Below are positions 1 through 8,972 of a stretch of DNA of 64,000 nucleotides, one piece after another. The position numbers were made by a program, and so were the translations under genes. The notes under the pieces are model-generated. The model did no database searches. It saw nothing but the letters and a program-made list of their open reading frames with translations, and was not told where the DNA came from. The DNA lies in NCBI RefSeq assembly GCF_001570725.1, contig NZ_BCNV01000004.1, positions 124,001 to 188,000 of the forward strand, given 5' to 3'. Origin of the DNA: Paenibacillus amylolyticus (GTDB lineage Bacteria > Bacillota > Bacilli > Paenibacillales > Paenibacillaceae). Each line of letters begins with the position of its first letter. Within the stretch, counting starts at the first letter, position 1.

Positions 1-1146
1 TACCCTGAAGTGAAAACACTTGAGGATTACGAGAACGTACTTAAAGCTTATTATGAAAAACACCCAACGATTGATGGTCAGCCAACCATTCCATTGACAT
101 TAAATGCAGATGACTGGAAGATCATGATCACGGTAACAAACCCAGCTTTCCAGGCAACAGGCGCACCGGATGATGGTGAGTATTACATTGACCCTGAAAC
201 GTATGAAGCTAAGCTGCACTACAAACGTCCAGAGGAAAGAGAATATTTCCGTTGGTTGAACAAAATGTATAATGAAGGCCTACTGGACAAAGATGCATTT
301 GTTCAAAAGGATGACCAATATAAGTCCAAAATTGCCAGTGGCCGTGTCCTCGGTCTGATTGACCAAGAGTGGAATTATCAAGAAGCGGAGAACGCGCTTA
401 AATCATCGGGCAAGGATGATGCCACATATGCTCACTTCTCCGTATCCCTTAACGACGAAATTGTGGATCATACGTTCCAACCAGCCGGATTTGACGGTTA
501 TGGCATCGGAATCACAACTTCTGCCAAAGATCCAGTGCGTATCATCAAATTCATGGATTGGCTTGCTTCCGATGAAGGCCAAGTATTGAGAAACTGGGGT
601 CTTGAAGGCGAACACTATAACGTTGAGGATGGTCAACGGGTTATCCCAGATGAAGTTCAAGATCGTAAAACAAATGACAACTCCAATTTCAGCAAAGAAA
701 CAGGAATTGGGATGTATAACGTATTTAGTGCAAGATACGGTGACGGTGTAAAAGATTCTACGGATAACTACTATACAACGAACTTCCCTGAACAGATTGT
801 AGCTGGTTACACGGCTGCAGAGAAAGAAACGCTGAAAGCTTATGGTATCACGACTTGGAAAGAGTTCTATCCAGCTGAAGAAGATCTGCCAGTCAAGGAT
901 TGGGGCGCAGCTTATAACATGTCAGTACCTTCCGGTACAGACTATGAGGTAACTTTCCAGAAAACGCAAGATATCATCCGTAAACGGATTCCGGAAGCTG
1001 TTCTGACTACACCAGCAAACTTTGATGCAACCTATGATGCTCTACTGGCTGATTTGGACAAAGCAGGTGCAGTTGAAATGGAGAAACAATTTACGGTTTG
1101 GGTTAAGGAACGTGTCTCCCTGTGGACAGGAAAAGACGTAAAATAA
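1..1146 (+). CDS. Extracellular solute-binding protein of a carbohydrate ABC transporter (3' part only)
   Basis: The frame is open from the first base of the window, so the gene begins upstream and only the last 381 residues are present; the signal peptide and lipobox are not visible. The sequence has the character of the large LplA-type family 1 binding proteins of Paenibacillus: a motif like FDGYGIGITTSAKDP followed by a helix with KFMDWLASDEGQ, and a C-terminal tail ending in WVKERVSLWTGKDVK. Such proteins sit on the outer face of the membrane and deliver oligosaccharides to a two-permease importer. It lies directly before two glycoside hydrolases, which fits sugar uptake, but a terminator and a new promoter separate it from them. 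Substrate is unknown. Confidence 0.85.
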   Translation, partial: YPEVKTLEDYENVLKAYYEKHPTIDGQPTIPLTLNADDWKIMITVTNPAFQATGAPDDGEYYIDPETYEAKLHYKRPEEREYFRWLNKMYNEGLLDKDAFVQKDDQYKSKIASGRVLGLIDQEWNYQEAENALKSSGKDDATYAHFSVSLNDEIVDHTFQPAGFDGYGIGITTSAKDPVRIIKFMDWLASDEGQVLRNWGLEGEHYNVEDGQRVIPDEVQDRKTNDNSNFSKETGIGMYNVFSARYGDGVKDSTDNYYTTNFPEQIVAGYTAAEKETLKAYGITTWKEFYPAEEDLPVKDWGAAYNMSVPSGTDYEVTFQKTQDIIRKRIPEAVLTTPANFDATYDALLADLDKAGAVEMEKQFTVWVKERVSLWTGKDVK

Positions 1147-1180
1147 TATGGATTGTCTGCGGTTCATGGTTACACAAGGA

Positions 1181-1206
1181 AAGGCCCTATATAGGGCCTT
1201 TTTTTG
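1181..1206 (+). terminator. Intrinsic terminator after the solute-binding protein gene
   Basis: A perfect self-complementary stem (AAGGCCCTAT/ATAGGGCCTT) runs straight into a run of seven T, 34 bases after the stop codon. Confidence 0.85.
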
Positions 1207-1227
1207 TGGATGATGTGATGATTTGCA

Positions 1228-1278
1228 TTGACGCAAATTTTGAAATCACATATAATTTTATTATTGTAAGCACTTACC
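1228..1278 (+). promoter_or_regulatory. SigA-type promoter with overlapping cre-like operator upstream of the GH95 gene
   Basis: TTGACG at 1228-1233 and TATAAT at 1251-1256 are separated by 17 bases, a near-ideal vegetative promoter. Directly after it, at 1265-1278, lies TGTAAGCACTTACC, which matches 12 of 14 positions of the CcpA cre consensus and contains the palindrome GTAAG-CA-CTTAC. Its position over the expected transcription start suits repression by CcpA or another LacI-family regulator. A second weaker palindrome, CGAAAACGTTTTAT, follows at about 1279-1292. Confidence 0.65.
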
Positions 1279-1334
1279 GAAAACGTTTTATGTACTAAAG
1301 AATTCTATAGCTGATTTAGGAACAGGAGCTAATC

Positions 1335-3716
1335 ATGTCCCAACACAATAACCAAACTAAAATCAATCGTCTATGGTATCGAAAACCGGCAAAACGCTGG
1401 GAAGAAGCATTGCCTATCGGAAACGGCCGTCTTGGAGGCATGGTGTACGGTGGCGCAGCAGATGAACGAATTCAGCTCAATGAAGATACATTATGGTCAG
1501 GATTTCCACGAGATACGATTCAATACAGCAGTCAACGGTATTTGAAACAGACGCGTGAGTTGATTATGGATGGGCAGTATGGCGAAGCGGAGGATTTGTT
1601 GAACCGTGAAATGCTGGGTCGTGATGTGGAGGCCTATCAGCCGATGGGTCACTTTCTACTACACCATGAGGGTCTGGATGATCTTTCGTATGATGCATTT
1701 GAGCGTGAGCTTGATCTGGAGTCGGGTATTGCCACCACGGCGTATTCTTGGGAAGGAACTCGTTATGTACGTGAAGTATATTCCAGCGCTTCGGATGATC
1801 TGATGGTCTGCACATTGAAAGCTGATCAGAAGGGTGCCGTGAATGTAAGTGTTACGCTAGACAGTCCCCATCCTTATCAGGTTCAGACTTCGGGAGATGC
1901 ACTCACCATGCTCAGCCGGTGCCCAAGTCATGTGGAGTCCAATTACTTCAGGGATCACCCTGAATCCGTTATCTATGAAGAGGATCGGGGAACCGCGTAT
2001 GCTGTGCGTGTGGCAGTTACGGCAACAGGAGAGCAGGCGAAGGTCTCCAAGCTGGAAGGCAAGCTACATATTCAGGGTGCTGATCAGGTTGTTTTCTATC
2101 TGGCAGCAGCTACGTCCTTTGAAAGTTACAATGTATTGCCTGTGAAGGACAACCTGGTGCTGGAAAAGGAATGCATGGATACGATATCCAAAGGGATCGC
2201 ACATGGTGCGGAATCGCTTCGTGACCGACATGTAGAAGATCATAACGCTCTGTTTAACAGAGTCTCTATTGATCTAGGTGTATCGGCTAACGCCGAATTG
2301 CCTACGGATGAGCGGCTGCAGGCTTATCAGGCAGGGGAACAAGACCCTGGGCTGGAGGCACTCTATTTTCAATATGGAAGATATCTGTTAATGGCGAGTT
2401 CGCGTCCGGGCAGCCAGCCTGCCAATCTGCAGGGAATCTGGAACCATCAGGTAGAGCCGCCATGGCACAGTGATTACACGATCAATATCAACACCGAAAT
2501 GAACTACTGGCCGGCAGAAGTCTGCAATCTCAGTGAATGTCATGAGCCGCTATTTGATATGCTGACAGATCTCAGTGATACAGGGCGTAGAACGGCGCGA
2601 ATTCTCTACGGAGCCCGTGGATGGACCGCGCATCATAACGTGGATATCTGGAGAACCACGACACCAACAGGCGGTGATGCAAGCTGGGCATTCTGGCCGA
2701 TGGGTGGCGTGTGGCTGACCTCGCATCTATGGGAGCATTACCAATTTACCGGTGATCAGCGTTTTCTTGAGGAACGTGCCTATCCCATTATGAAAGAGGC
2801 TTCACTCTTCTGTCTCGACTGGCTGGTGGAAGGACCGGATGGTTATCTGGTCACGATTCCATCCACTTCACCAGAGAACAAGTTCCTGACAGACGCTGGA
2901 GAGGCACGCAGCATATCCATGGCTTCAACGATGGATATGAGCTTGATTCGTGAACTGTTCAGCCGTTGTATTGAGGCCGCGAAGCAATTGAATCTAGATG
3001 AGTCGTTGGCGAGCGAGTGGGGTGAGGCTCTGGAGAAACTCTATCCATTCCGAATTGGAAGCGAAGGACAATTACTGGAGTGGTTTAAGGATTTTTCCGA
3101 ATCCGAGCCAGGGCATCGTCACGTCTCCCATCTATATGGACTGTATCCAGGAGAGCAGATTAACCGCATGCATACTCCCGAACTTGTGGAAGCAGCACGA
3201 GTATCGCTTGAACGCCGTATCGCACAAGGTGGCGGGCATACAGGATGGAGCTGTGCGTGGTTGATCAATCTGTATGCACGACTGTTGGATAAGAACCAGG
3301 CACATCAGTTTGTACGCACATTGCTGGCTCGATCTACGCATCCGAATCTGTTTGACGACCATCCGCCTTTCCAGATTGATGGTAACTTTGGAGGCACGGC
3401 CGGAATGGCCGAGATGTTGTTGCAGAGCCACTTGAACGAGTTACATTTACTGCCAGCACTGCCTGATCTCTGGACTCAAGGTCGTGTTGAAGGGCTTCGT
3501 GCAAGAGGTGGCTATACCGTGGGCATAACGTGGGCGGACAATAAGCTCGCGTCAGCGGTCATCAAGGCAGACCGAAATGATTCGCTGACCATTCGCAGTG
3601 CTTATCCGCTGCGTGTGGAAGGACATGAACAAGCTAAGGCAGAGCTTACGCCACAGGGCGATTATGTAGTTATTTTAACCATGACCGCAGGACAGACGAT
3701 CCGCGTGTCATCATGA
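1335..3716 (+). CDS. Glycoside hydrolase family 95 (alpha-L-fucosidase / alpha-L-galactosidase type)
   Basis: A 793-residue protein without a signal peptide, so cytoplasmic. The N-terminal beta-sandwich carries the family hallmark WEEALPIGNGRLGGMVYGG (about residues 22-40). The (alpha/alpha)6 catalytic barrel shows the asparagine pair in ININTEMNYW near residue 382, a candidate general-acid Glu in STSPENKF near 514 and the base Asp in IDGNFGG near 681, matching the catalytic Asn-Asn/Glu/Asp set known from bifidobacterial AfcA. The family inverts alpha-L-fucosides or alpha-L-galactosides from plant glycans; which one cannot be read from sequence. It is followed after 16 bases by a beta-glucosidase gene, so the two are very likely co-transcribed from the promoter at 1228. 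Confidence 0.9.
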   Translation: MSQHNNQTKINRLWYRKPAKRWEEALPIGNGRLGGMVYGGAADERIQLNEDTLWSGFPRDTIQYSSQRYLKQTRELIMDGQYGEAEDLLNREMLGRDVEAYQPMGHFLLHHEGLDDLSYDAFERELDLESGIATTAYSWEGTRYVREVYSSASDDLMVCTLKADQKGAVNVSVTLDSPHPYQVQTSGDALTMLSRCPSHVESNYFRDHPESVIYEEDRGTAYAVRVAVTATGEQAKVSKLEGKLHIQGADQVVFYLAAATSFESYNVLPVKDNLVLEKECMDTISKGIAHGAESLRDRHVEDHNALFNRVSIDLGVSANAELPTDERLQAYQAGEQDPGLEALYFQYGRYLLMASSRPGSQPANLQGIWNHQVEPPWHSDYTININTEMNYWPAEVCNLSECHEPLFDMLTDLSDTGRRTARILYGARGWTAHHNVDIWRTTTPTGGDASWAFWPMGGVWLTSHLWEHYQFTGDQRFLEERAYPIMKEASLFCLDWLVEGPDGYLVTIPSTSPENKFLTDAGEARSISMASTMDMSLIRELFSRCIEAAKQLNLDESLASEWGEALEKLYPFRIGSEGQLLEWFKDFSESEPGHRHVSHLYGLYPGEQINRMHTPELVEAARVSLERRIAQGGGHTGWSCAWLINLYARLLDKNQAHQFVRTLLARSTHPNLFDDHPPFQIDGNFGGTAGMAEMLLQSHLNELHLLPALPDLWTQGRVEGLRARGGYTVGITWADNKLASAVIKADRNDSLTIRSAYPLRVEGHEQAKAELTPQGDYVVILTMTAGQTIRVSS

Positions 3717-3732
3717 GACGGAGGAGTAAACC

Positions 3733-5094
3733 ATGACGATTTTTAAATTTCCGCAAGATTTTCGCTGGGGAACAGCAACAGCTTCCTATCAAATAGAAGG
3801 AGCGGCACAGGAAGGTGGACGCGGGGTATCCATCTGGGATACGTTTGCGCGCACGCCTGGCAAAGTATATAACGGAGACAATGGTGATGTTGCATGTGAC
3901 AGTTACCATCGGTATGAGGAAGATATCGAATTGATGAAGAAACTCGGGATTAATACGTACCGGTTTTCCATTGCCTGGCCGCGTATTATTCCTGACGGGG
4001 ATGGGGAGATCAATCGGGAAGGTCTGGACTTCTACCACCGTTTCGTGGATGCATTGCTGGAGGCTGGAATTGAACCGTTCCTCACGCTGTATCACTGGGA
4101 TCTTCCGCAAACGCTGGAGGATGACGGAGGTTGGGGCAACCGCAGAACTGTGGATGCTTTTGTGAAATATGCCGAAGTGATCTTCAAAGAATTCTCGGGT
4201 AAAATCAACTTCTGGCTGACATTCAACGAACCATGGTGTATCGCGTTCCTGTCAAACCTTCTCGGGATTCATGCGCCAGGAAACAAAGACCTGCAAACGT
4301 CAATCAATGTTGCTCATGGATTGCTGGTTGCTCATGGTAAAGCAGTTCAATCCTTCCGTCGCTTGGGTACAACCGGACAGATCGGTATTGCTCCAAACGT
4401 ATGCTGGGCTGAGCCTTATAGCAAATCTCCTGAGGACCAAGCTGCTTGTGATAGATCAATCGCGCTCAATACCGACTGGTTCCTTGACCCGATCTACAAA
4501 GGCTCGTACCCGCAATTTATGGTGGACTGGTTCGCAGAAGCGGGAGCTACGGTGCCAATTCAAGAAGGCGATATGGAGATCATCTCGCAACCGATCGACC
4601 TGCTAGGCATTAACTATTACACCATGGGGATCAATCGCTTCAATCCTGAGGCAGGCGCTCTGCAATCGGAAGAAGTTGATATGGGCCTCACTAAAACCGA
4701 TATTGGCTGGCCAGTGGAATCACGCGGCTTATATGAATTCATGCATTATCTGCAAAAGTATGGAAATGTGGATGTGTATATCACGGAGAACGGTGCCTGC
4801 ATCAATGATGATCTGGAGAATGGCAAAATTAATGATGATCGCCGGATTGCATATTATGAACAGCACTTGGCTCAGATTCACCGCATCATTAATGACGGCA
4901 TTAACCTGAAAGGGTACATGGCATGGTCACTGATGGATAATTTCGAATGGGCAGAAGGCTATCGTATGCGCTTCGGTCTCGTTCATGTGGATTATCGTTC
5001 ACTTGTGAGAACGCCGAAGGAGAGCTATTACTGGTATCAGAATGTCATCAAGAATAATTGGTTGGAAACACGGAACGAACATAATCCCCAATAG
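3733..5094 (+). CDS. bglA: Beta-glucosidase, glycoside hydrolase family 1
   Basis: A 453-residue intracellular GH1 enzyme that hydrolyses terminal beta-glucosides or cellobiose with retention. The N-terminal signature FRWGTATASYQIEGA, the acid/base Glu in TFNEPW near residue 166 and the nucleophile Glu in YITENGA near residue 353 are all present, and the whole sequence follows the Paenibacillus polymyxa BglA pattern closely, including TYRFSIAWPRI and WSLMDNFEWAEGY. Start ATG has the ribosome site GGAGGAG-like GACGGAGGAG 8 bases upstream. It lies 16 bases after the GH95 gene and before a terminator, so it is the second gene of a two-gene operon probably under carbon catabolite control. Confidence 0.93.
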   Translation: MTIFKFPQDFRWGTATASYQIEGAAQEGGRGVSIWDTFARTPGKVYNGDNGDVACDSYHRYEEDIELMKKLGINTYRFSIAWPRIIPDGDGEINREGLDFYHRFVDALLEAGIEPFLTLYHWDLPQTLEDDGGWGNRRTVDAFVKYAEVIFKEFSGKINFWLTFNEPWCIAFLSNLLGIHAPGNKDLQTSINVAHGLLVAHGKAVQSFRRLGTTGQIGIAPNVCWAEPYSKSPEDQAACDRSIALNTDWFLDPIYKGSYPQFMVDWFAEAGATVPIQEGDMEIISQPIDLLGINYYTMGINRFNPEAGALQSEEVDMGLTKTDIGWPVESRGLYEFMHYLQKYGNVDVYITENGACINDDLENGKINDDRRIAYYEQHLAQIHRIINDGINLKGYMAWSLMDNFEWAEGYRMRFGLVHVDYRSLVRTPKESYYWYQNVIKNNWLETRNEHNPQ

Positions 5095-5128
5095 ACTCGG
5101 TGGCAGCTTTTAAGGGGAAAGCAAAGAG

Positions 5129-5171
5129 AAAGACGGTAGCATTGGAGTATTCCGATGTGCCGTCTTTTTTG
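5129..5171 (+). terminator. Intrinsic terminator after the beta-glucosidase gene
   Basis: AAGACGG at 5130-5136 pairs with CCGTCTT ending at 5166, followed by a T run; the loop is about 23 bases and has some internal pairing. Confidence 0.75.
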
Positions 5172-5347
5172 TGTTTTATTACAGATGAAAACGAGGAGAT
5201 CATAAAGGTTTGATCAGGTCAAGTGTAGTTCCTGTTATGAAGAGACGGTTTTTGGGTTATAAGAAGTAAGGAAGAAATGAATAATGTTTTGTCAACGGGT
5301 AAAATTAAAATAAAGTGTCCAAATTGCGAAGAAAATTTGAACATTTG

Positions 5348-5399
5348 TTGACTAAAAATCATACTGATGTGGTATATTGGTATAAGGAAAGCACTTACA
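5348..5399 (+). promoter_or_regulatory. Possible promoter and cre-like site upstream of the YiaAB-like gene
   Basis: TTGACT at 5348-5353 and TATATT at 5373-5378 are 19 bases apart, a little long for a vegetative promoter. At 5386-5399 GGAAAGCACTTACA matches 12 of 14 cre positions and shares the ten-base core AAGCACTTAC with the operator in front of the GH95 gene. The 5172-5347 stretch before it shows no gene. Confidence 0.4.
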
Positions 5400-5423
5400 A
5401 AAAGGGAAAAGGAAGTGTTTACT

Positions 5424-5687
5424 ATGGCATCGAAGACAGCAATGGTTAGCCAATTGGAGCGCAAAGACAAAAATATGCAGCGCGCCGTCTTGACGATGAC
5501 AGTTCTGGCATGGGTCGCACTCATTACGGGAGTGATCATGTGTCTGATCAATCTGAATGATTTTAATGATCGTAATCTTGGCTTGATGGTCGGTATTGGA
5601 TTCCTTGTAGGTAGTGTATTTATCTACGTTATTGCCAAAGCGATAGGCCTCGTTCATACACGCCGGGAAGACGAAGGCGCCGATTGA
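5424..5687 (+). CDS. Small two-helix membrane protein, YiaAB-like
   Basis: An 87-residue protein with two hydrophobic segments (about residues 21-42 and 50-72) joined by a short loop with LINLNDFNDRNLGL. The arrangement resembles the YiaA/YiaB two-helix family of inner-membrane proteins, whose function is not established; the match is by pattern only. ATG at 5424 is preferred over upstream in-frame codons because AAAAGGAAG lies 8 bases before it. It stands alone between two terminators. Confidence 0.65.
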   Translation: MASKTAMVSQLERKDKNMQRAVLTMTVLAWVALITGVIMCLINLNDFNDRNLGLMVGIGFLVGSVFIYVIAKAIGLVHTRREDEGAD

Positions 5688-5749
5688 TTATAATCCTGCG
5701 TACATTCGTTCATAATAAGACTGGATAAGTACCCGGAATCCAGTCAATA

Positions 5750-5803
5750 AAGCCCTTTGCGGATTCGTTGACACTGTTCAACGGGACTGCAAAGGGTTTT
5801 ATT
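5750..5803 (+). terminator. Intrinsic terminator after the YiaAB-like gene
   Basis: GCCCTTTGC at 5752-5760 pairs with GCAAAGGGT at 5789-5797, followed by TTTATTTT. The 28-base loop contains a smaller hairpin (GTTGA...TCAAC). Confidence 0.75.
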
Positions 5804-5857
5804 TTGTGACTTGATGTGTAAAGATTACAATAAGCAAATATCAACCATGCAAGCGAT

Positions 5858-5965
5858 TTGTGAGAAAAAATTCACACATTTAAGGTGTAAAATCGACAAA
5901 TTTGTTAACAAGAACAAAAAAGTTGTTCATTTCTGATATCTTTAGTAGGAAGAGAGTAGTATACT
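5858..5965 (+). promoter_or_regulatory. Leader and control region of the qox operon
   Basis: The 318-base gap between the preceding terminator-bearing gene and qoxA holds an inverted repeat TTGTGA-N8-TCACAC at 5858-5877, a short palindrome TTGTTAACAA near 5902-5911 and a candidate -10 box TATACT at 5960-5965. The halves look like redox-regulator (Rex/Fnr-type) half-sites, but the 8-base spacer does not fit either consensus, so no regulator is named. Confidence 0.35.
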
Positions 5966-6005
5966 GATTTTTCAGTATGAGCGAATTTAAGGAGAGGGGA
6001 TCAAA

Positions 6006-6980
6006 ATGAACAAGAAACCTAGGTCGCTAATCCGGATTATCATTCCGGTTGTCCTGACGTTGGTTACAATTGCATTGATTGTCTGGCCAATGCTGGCAGG
6101 CGGGCAGTACGTTGTTCTGGATCCGAAGGGGCCAATTGGCGCTTCGCAGAGAGATTTGATTGTCATCTCGACAATTTTGTGTGCTGTCATCATTGTGCCA
6201 GTACTCATTTTGTCTGCCGTAATCGTATGGCGTTACCGCGACAAGCCGGATAACAAAGCTGCTTATGAGCCTAACTGGTCTCATAGTACGAAGGCGGAGG
6301 CAATCTGGTGGACGGTTCCAATTATCATTATTGGACTGCTTGCCATTGTTACTGTTCGTTACACGTATGATCTGGAGCCTTCGAAGCCGTTGGCTCACGA
6401 AAAAGCACCAATTACCATCCAAGTGTCTTCATTGGACTGGAAATGGTTGTTTATGTATCCTGAGCAAGGGATTGCAACGGTCAACACGCTGAATATTCCG
6501 GCAGACCGGCCCGTGAAATTTGAACTCACTGCGGATTCACCGATGAATTCATTCTGGATTCCGCAACTTGGAGGACAGATTTATACGATGTCGGGTATGG
6601 CGATGACCTTGTATCTGCAGGCAGATCATGAAGGCAAGTACTGGGGTTCAGGCGCTAACTTCACAGGTGAGCATTTTGGAGAAATGCGTTTTGATGTGAA
6701 TGCTACATCGGACGAAGATTTTGACAAATGGGTAGCTGAAGTGAAACAAAGTTCCCAGGAATTGACTACAGAAGGTTACAAGGCACTGGCTGAACCAGGA
6801 ACAAGCAATGTTGCTTATTATTCTGCCTTCCCAGAAGGATTGTTCCAAAATATTGTGACGAAATACGTTGTAGATGGTCAAAGTGCTCACAGTAAGCATG
6901 GTACTTCAAACGAAGCTGCTGGAGCTACTCAGAATTCAAACGATGTGTCCAATCAAGATGAGGACAAGAGTGCTAACTAA
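6006..6980 (+). CDS. qoxA: Cytochrome aa3-type quinol oxidase subunit II
   Basis: A 324-residue membrane subunit with three N-terminal hydrophobic segments (about residues 9-30, 47-72 and 96-115) and an extracytoplasmic cupredoxin-like domain. The motif MNSFWIPQLGGQIYTMSGMA and ANFTGEHFGE follow Bacillus QoxA. The cysteines and histidine that bind CuA in cytochrome c oxidases are absent from this domain, so the electron donor is a quinol. Where Bacillus QoxA has a lipobox cysteine before the conserved VLDPKGP, this protein reads LAGGQY, so lipid modification at that site appears lost. RBS AAGGAGAGGGGA precedes the ATG. First gene of qoxABCD. Confidence 0.92.
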   Translation: MNKKPRSLIRIIIPVVLTLVTIALIVWPMLAGGQYVVLDPKGPIGASQRDLIVISTILCAVIIVPVLILSAVIVWRYRDKPDNKAAYEPNWSHSTKAEAIWWTVPIIIIGLLAIVTVRYTYDLEPSKPLAHEKAPITIQVSSLDWKWLFMYPEQGIATVNTLNIPADRPVKFELTADSPMNSFWIPQLGGQIYTMSGMAMTLYLQADHEGKYWGSGANFTGEHFGEMRFDVNATSDEDFDKWVAEVKQSSQELTTEGYKALAEPGTSNVAYYSAFPEGLFQNIVTKYVVDGQSAHSKHGTSNEAAGATQNSNDVSNQDEDKSAN

Positions 6981-7001
6981 AGATTCGAAAGGAGGCCCCC
7001 A

Positions 7002-8972
7002 ATGTTAGAGAGACTTAAAGAGTTTGCATCGGAGTTCTTCGTTACCGGCGACCCGCTGATCTATGGAGCAGACGTGGCGATCGGGATTACGATGATTACT
7101 ATCGTAACGGTGCTGACTTATTTCAAAAAATGGGGCTGGCTCTGGCGTAACTGGTTAACTACTGTCGATCATAAAAAGATCGGTATTATGTATATCATTG
7201 CTTCCATTATCATGTTGTTCCGTGGTGGTGTGGATGCATTGATGATGCGTCTGCAGCTAGCTATGCCTAATATGGATTTCTTACATCCTGAACATTATAA
7301 TCAGGTATTCACAACTCACGGTACGATTATGATCCTGTTTATGGCGATGCCATTTATGTTCGGTTTATTTAACGTCATTGTGCCACTACAGATCGGAGCA
7401 AGGGACGTTGCGTTCCCGTTCCTGAATGCACTGAGTTTCTGGTTATTCTTCTTGGGCGCAATGCTGTTTAACCTGTCCTTCGTTATCGGTGGTTCACCGG
7501 ATGCGGGATGGCTGAGTTATCCGCCTCTATCGGAGCTGTCGCACAGTCCGGGGGTAGGACAGAACTTCTATATATGGGGTATACAGATATCGGGTATCGG
7601 TTCCCTGGCTACCGGTATCAACTTCTTGGTTACCATCATTAAAATGCGTGCGCCAGGCATGAAATGGATGAAAATGCCGATGTTTACATGGTCGGTATTC
7701 TCCACTTGTATCATCATCTTGTTTGCATTCCCAATCTTGACCGTGACGCTTGCATTGCTATTCCTCGACAGGTTTGCCGGGGCGCATTTCTTCACGCTTG
7801 ATTTGGGCGGTAACCCAATGATGTATATCAACTTGATCTGGATGTGGGGTCACCCTGAGGTATACATTGTCGTCTTGCCGGCATTCGGTGTGTTCTCCGA
7901 GATTGTAAGTACATTCTCTCGGAAAAAACTGTTTGGTTACAAGTCGATGGTATTTGCGATGTTAATCATCAGCTTCCTGTCCTTCTTCACATGGGCGCAT
8001 CACTTCTTCACGATGGGTTCTGGAGCGGACGTGAATGCATTCTTCGCCGTAACTACGATGTTGATTGCTATTCCAACAGGAGTTAAGATATTTAACTGGC
8101 TGTTTACCATGTATCGAGGAAGGATACGCATGGCGACTCCGATGATGTGGACACTTGCCTTTATCCCGTGCTTTATTGTCGGGGGTATGACAGGCGTTCT
8201 GTTATCCGTTGCTCCTGCTGACTTCCAGTTCCACAACAGTTACTTCCTGATTGCCCACTTCCACCAGGTATTGATCGGTGGCGTTGTCTTCGGATACTTC
8301 GCAGGTCTGTATTACTGGTGGCCTAAAATGTTCGGTTTCCAACTCGAAGAGAAACTGGGCAAATGGGCATTCTGGACTTGGAATATTGGTTTCTATGTCT
8401 GCTTCATGCCGCAGTACGCTGTCGGTCTGATGGGTATGACACGTCGTCTGAGCACATACGGCTGGGATACTGGCTGGTGGGAACTGAACTTCGTATCCAC
8501 AATCGGGGCATTCCTGATGGGTGTCGGATTCCTGTTCCAAGTTGCACAAATCGCAGACGGTATTCGCAAATATAAAACACTCAAAGCTTCCGCCGATCCT
8601 TGGGATGGTCGTACGCTCGAGTGGTCGATTCCTTCACCAGCTCCTGAATATAACTTCGCTGTTACACCGCGCGGAGATGATATTGATGAGTGGTGGGAAG
8701 AGAAAGAACGTCGTGCCAAAGGCATCTATCCGCCTGAGCAACCGCTTGAGCCGATTCATATGCCGAAGAATTCCTCGATTCCGTTCATCATGTCTGTCTT
8801 CTGGTTCGTTGCCGGTTTCGGCTTCGTATTCGGTTGGCTGTGGATGGCGATTCTCGGACTTGCTGGCGTCGGCATTTGCATGATCGCCCGTTCATTCTCT
8901 TACGATACGGATTATTATATTCCGGTCGACGAAATTAAGCGTACCGAAGCGTCGTTAAGGGGGTCGGTATAG
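7002..8972 (+). CDS. qoxB: Cytochrome aa3-type quinol oxidase subunit I
   Basis: A 656-residue polytopic protein of the haem-copper oxidase superfamily, the length typical of QoxB/CyoB with extra helices at both ends. Haem and CuB ligands are visible: FTTHGTIM (low-spin haem ligand), WGHPEVYIVVLPAFG (CuB His with the cross-linked Tyr), WAHHFFTMG (CuB His-His) and IAHFHQVLIGG (haem ligands). It carries the oxygen-reducing centre and proton pathways. AAGGAGGCCCCC lies just ahead of the ATG, 21 bases after qoxA. Confidence 0.95.
   Translation: MLERLKEFASEFFVTGDPLIYGADVAIGITMITIVTVLTYFKKWGWLWRNWLTTVDHKKIGIMYIIASIIMLFRGGVDALMMRLQLAMPNMDFLHPEHYNQVFTTHGTIMILFMAMPFMFGLFNVIVPLQIGARDVAFPFLNALSFWLFFLGAMLFNLSFVIGGSPDAGWLSYPPLSELSHSPGVGQNFYIWGIQISGIGSLATGINFLVTIIKMRAPGMKWMKMPMFTWSVFSTCIIILFAFPILTVTLALLFLDRFAGAHFFTLDLGGNPMMYINLIWMWGHPEVYIVVLPAFGVFSEIVSTFSRKKLFGYKSMVFAMLIISFLSFFTWAHHFFTMGSGADVNAFFAVTTMLIAIPTGVKIFNWLFTMYRGRIRMATPMMWTLAFIPCFIVGGMTGVLLSVAPADFQFHNSYFLIAHFHQVLIGGVVFGYFAGLYYWWPKMFGFQLEEKLGKWAFWTWNIGFYVCFMPQYAVGLMGMTRRLSTYGWDTGWWELNFVSTIGAFLMGVGFLFQVAQIADGIRKYKTLKASADPWDGRTLEWSIPSPAPEYNFAVTPRGDDIDEWWEEKERRAKGIYPPEQPLEPIHMPKNSSIPFIMSVFWFVAGFGFVFGWLWMAILGLAGVGICMIARSFSYDTDYYIPVDEIKRTEASLRGSV

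Noticed and set aside
5858..5877. Rex or Fnr operator before qoxA
   Set aside because: The half-sites TTGTGA/TCACAC fit, but the 8-base spacing does not match the consensus spacing, so only an inverted repeat is reported.
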